Positions 63,174-64,000 of a DNA stretch of 64,000 nt are shown here, in pieces. Source of the DNA: Mangrovivirga halotolerans. GTDB lineage: Bacteria > Bacteroidota > Bacteroidia > Cytophagales > Cyclobacteriaceae. The notes under the pieces were generated by a model. That model ran no database searches and was not told the origin of the DNA. It worked only from the letters and a program-made list of their open reading frames with translations. The DNA lies in NCBI RefSeq assembly GCF_026241165.1, contig NZ_JAPFQN010000006.1, positions 583,705 through 647,704 on the forward strand, in the 5' to 3' direction. Made by a program: the position numbers and the translations under genes. Numbering within the stretch: position 1 is the stretch's first letter; every line of letters begins with the position of its first letter.

Positions 63174-63884
63174 CCCCCTGGCGCGCGTTGCTTTTTCAGC
63201 ATAACGCGTGCCGTACATTTTCCATCTCAATTCCATTATTTATTTTGATATAGTCTCTATCTGATATATTTTTCCAGTATCAACTATTGCATAATCAAAA
63301 CTGATGTCTGAAAAGTATAAATTTAATAATCCGGAAGGGATATATTTTGTTACATGTACTGTGGTTTTTTGGATTGATTTATTTACCAGGAAAGAGTATA
63401 AGCATATTTTATTGGATACATTAAATTATTATCAGAGAAAAAGAGGATTAAATATTCATGCCTATTGTATCATGCCAAGCCATATCCATATGATAATAAG
63501 CGTGAATAAAGAGGGTGAAAGCTTATCTGCTATAATGCGAGATTTTAAAAAACTTAGTAATAAGTGGATCATATCGGAAATAGCCAGAATTAATGAAAGT
63601 AGAAGTGAGTGGTTGTTAAGAGCTTTTAAACGTGCAGGGAGTAAATTGAAAAGGATAACTTCAAATAAGATATGGATGGATGGAAACCATCCGATAGAAT
63701 TGGATAATAATATAATGATTGAGCAAAGACTTGATTATATCCATAATAATCCGGTAGATGCAGAAATAGTAGATGAGGCTGAAAATTACTGGTACAGTTC
63801 AGCAAGAGATTATTTTGGTTATAGAAAGGGGCTTTTAAATGTGGAGCTGTTATTGTAGTCACGCGTATTGCTTCGCTACGCGCC
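63174..63884 (+). mobile_element. RAYT (REP-associated transposase) element
   Basis: About 711 bp. Left end 63174-63303 with an imperfect palindrome GCGCGCGTT...AACGCGTGC, then the transposase gene, then the right end 63844-63884 with a small GCGTA / TACGC hairpin. The limits are set by comparison with the deletion copy at 58441-58597. The left boundary is only approximate because of the run of C. Confidence 0.8.
63304..63858 (+). CDS. REP-associated tyrosine transposase (Y1_Tnp/HUH)
   Basis: A 184-aa transposase of the IS200/IS605-related RAYT group. The HUH motif is MPSHIHMI (His-Ile-His) and the catalytic Tyr is in LDYIHNNPVDAEIV near residue 142. RAYTs act on short palindromic (REP) sequences, and such palindromes are present at both ends here. 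The frame is intact. There is no passenger gene and no neighbouring TnpB. Confidence 0.93.
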   Translation: MSEKYKFNNPEGIYFVTCTVVFWIDLFTRKEYKHILLDTLNYYQRKRGLNIHAYCIMPSHIHMIISVNKEGESLSAIMRDFKKLSNKWIISEIARINESRSEWLLRAFKRAGSKLKRITSNKIWMDGNHPIELDNNIMIEQRLDYIHNNPVDAEIVDEAENYWYSSARDYFGYRKGLLNVELLL

Positions 63885-63924
63885 TTTACTTTACAATAAA
63901 GATAAATCTTAATAATTTATTCTA

Positions 63925-64000
63925 AAGGAAGACAGAGGTGAACTATGTTACGCGCAAGGAATCAAGACCTATCTCGCGCATTAGTCCTCTGTCATTCCTT
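63925..64000. repeat. Long imperfect inverted repeat at window end
   Basis: AAGGAA-GACAGAGG (63925-63938) pairs with CCTCTGTC-A-TTCCTT (63986-64000), with one bulged base, around a 47-nt centre that itself holds GCGC...GCGC. It may be a REP-like or other folded element that continues beyond the window. Confidence 0.5.

Noticed and set aside
63051..63236. N-terminal extension of the DUF2279 gene
   Set aside because: The 62 extra residues precede a clean signal peptide and are partly encoded by the left end of the RAYT element.
1..64000. tRNA, rRNA, prophage or plasmid genes
   Set aside because: I saw no cloverleaf-like segment with a T-loop, no rRNA sequence, and no phage structural or replication genes. 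A tRNA could be missed by eye; a covariance-model scan would settle it.

Overview
The window looks like chromosomal DNA of a gliding, AT-rich member of the Bacteroidota, most likely the order Cytophagales. The reasons are the gliding lipoproteins GldB and GldD with GldE, the conserved mutY-ssb-gldE-gldD order, a SecA without the C-terminal zinc motif, promoters of the TTTG-N19-TAnnTTTG type, several TTG/GTG starts, few clear Shine-Dalgarno sites, and many short lipoproteins. No rRNA, tRNA, prophage or CRISPR was recognised.

Layout. Bases 1-16.7 kb are housekeeping and motility genes: a truncated glycosyltransferase, gldB, RNase G, a 29-residue AURKAIP1/COX24-type ribosomal protein, a TPR protein and HU on the minus strand; mutY, ssb, gldE and gldD on the plus strand; then a minus-strand series trmD, rplS, dapF, secA, SPOR lipoprotein, M20 amidohydrolase and DUF1684 protein. 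16.7-19.3 kb is a compact plus-strand operon of a small Cys-tailed protein, a 7-TM protein, a histidine kinase and a LuxR-type regulator. 19.4-35.4 kb holds a nucleoid-associated protein, three or four very small genes, a YwqK/MORN-repeat protein with a beta-CASP nuclease and a Rieske protein, fumC, a coiled-coil/SPOR protein, a methyltransferase, recJ, lptB, a GH3 protein, glycerate kinase and two thioredoxin-fold proteins. 35.4-36 kb is an AT-rich gap with three DnaA-box-like sites. 36-52.3 kb encodes mostly envelope functions: a ClC protein, nucleotidyltransferase, AsmA protein, aldehyde dehydrogenase, two OmpA proteins, a patatin with an outer-membrane barrel and an M23 peptidase.

52.7-62.0 kb is the unusual part. 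About fourteen short genes, all on the plus strand and most with a signal peptide, lipobox or membrane anchor, are separated by related copies of an intergenic module of up to about 320 bp. The module carries a terminator-like hairpin and an imperfect-palindrome end, and two copies have an extra inverted end. It looks like a cassette array, but no recombinase is visible and the ends do not fit integron attC consensus. The last 1.8 kb has a DUF2279 protein and a complete REP-associated tyrosine transposase (RAYT) element. A copy of that element with its transposase gene cleanly deleted lies 4.6 kb upstream, inside the array.

Functional calls rest on motif recognition by eye. Names for the array genes are descriptive only.
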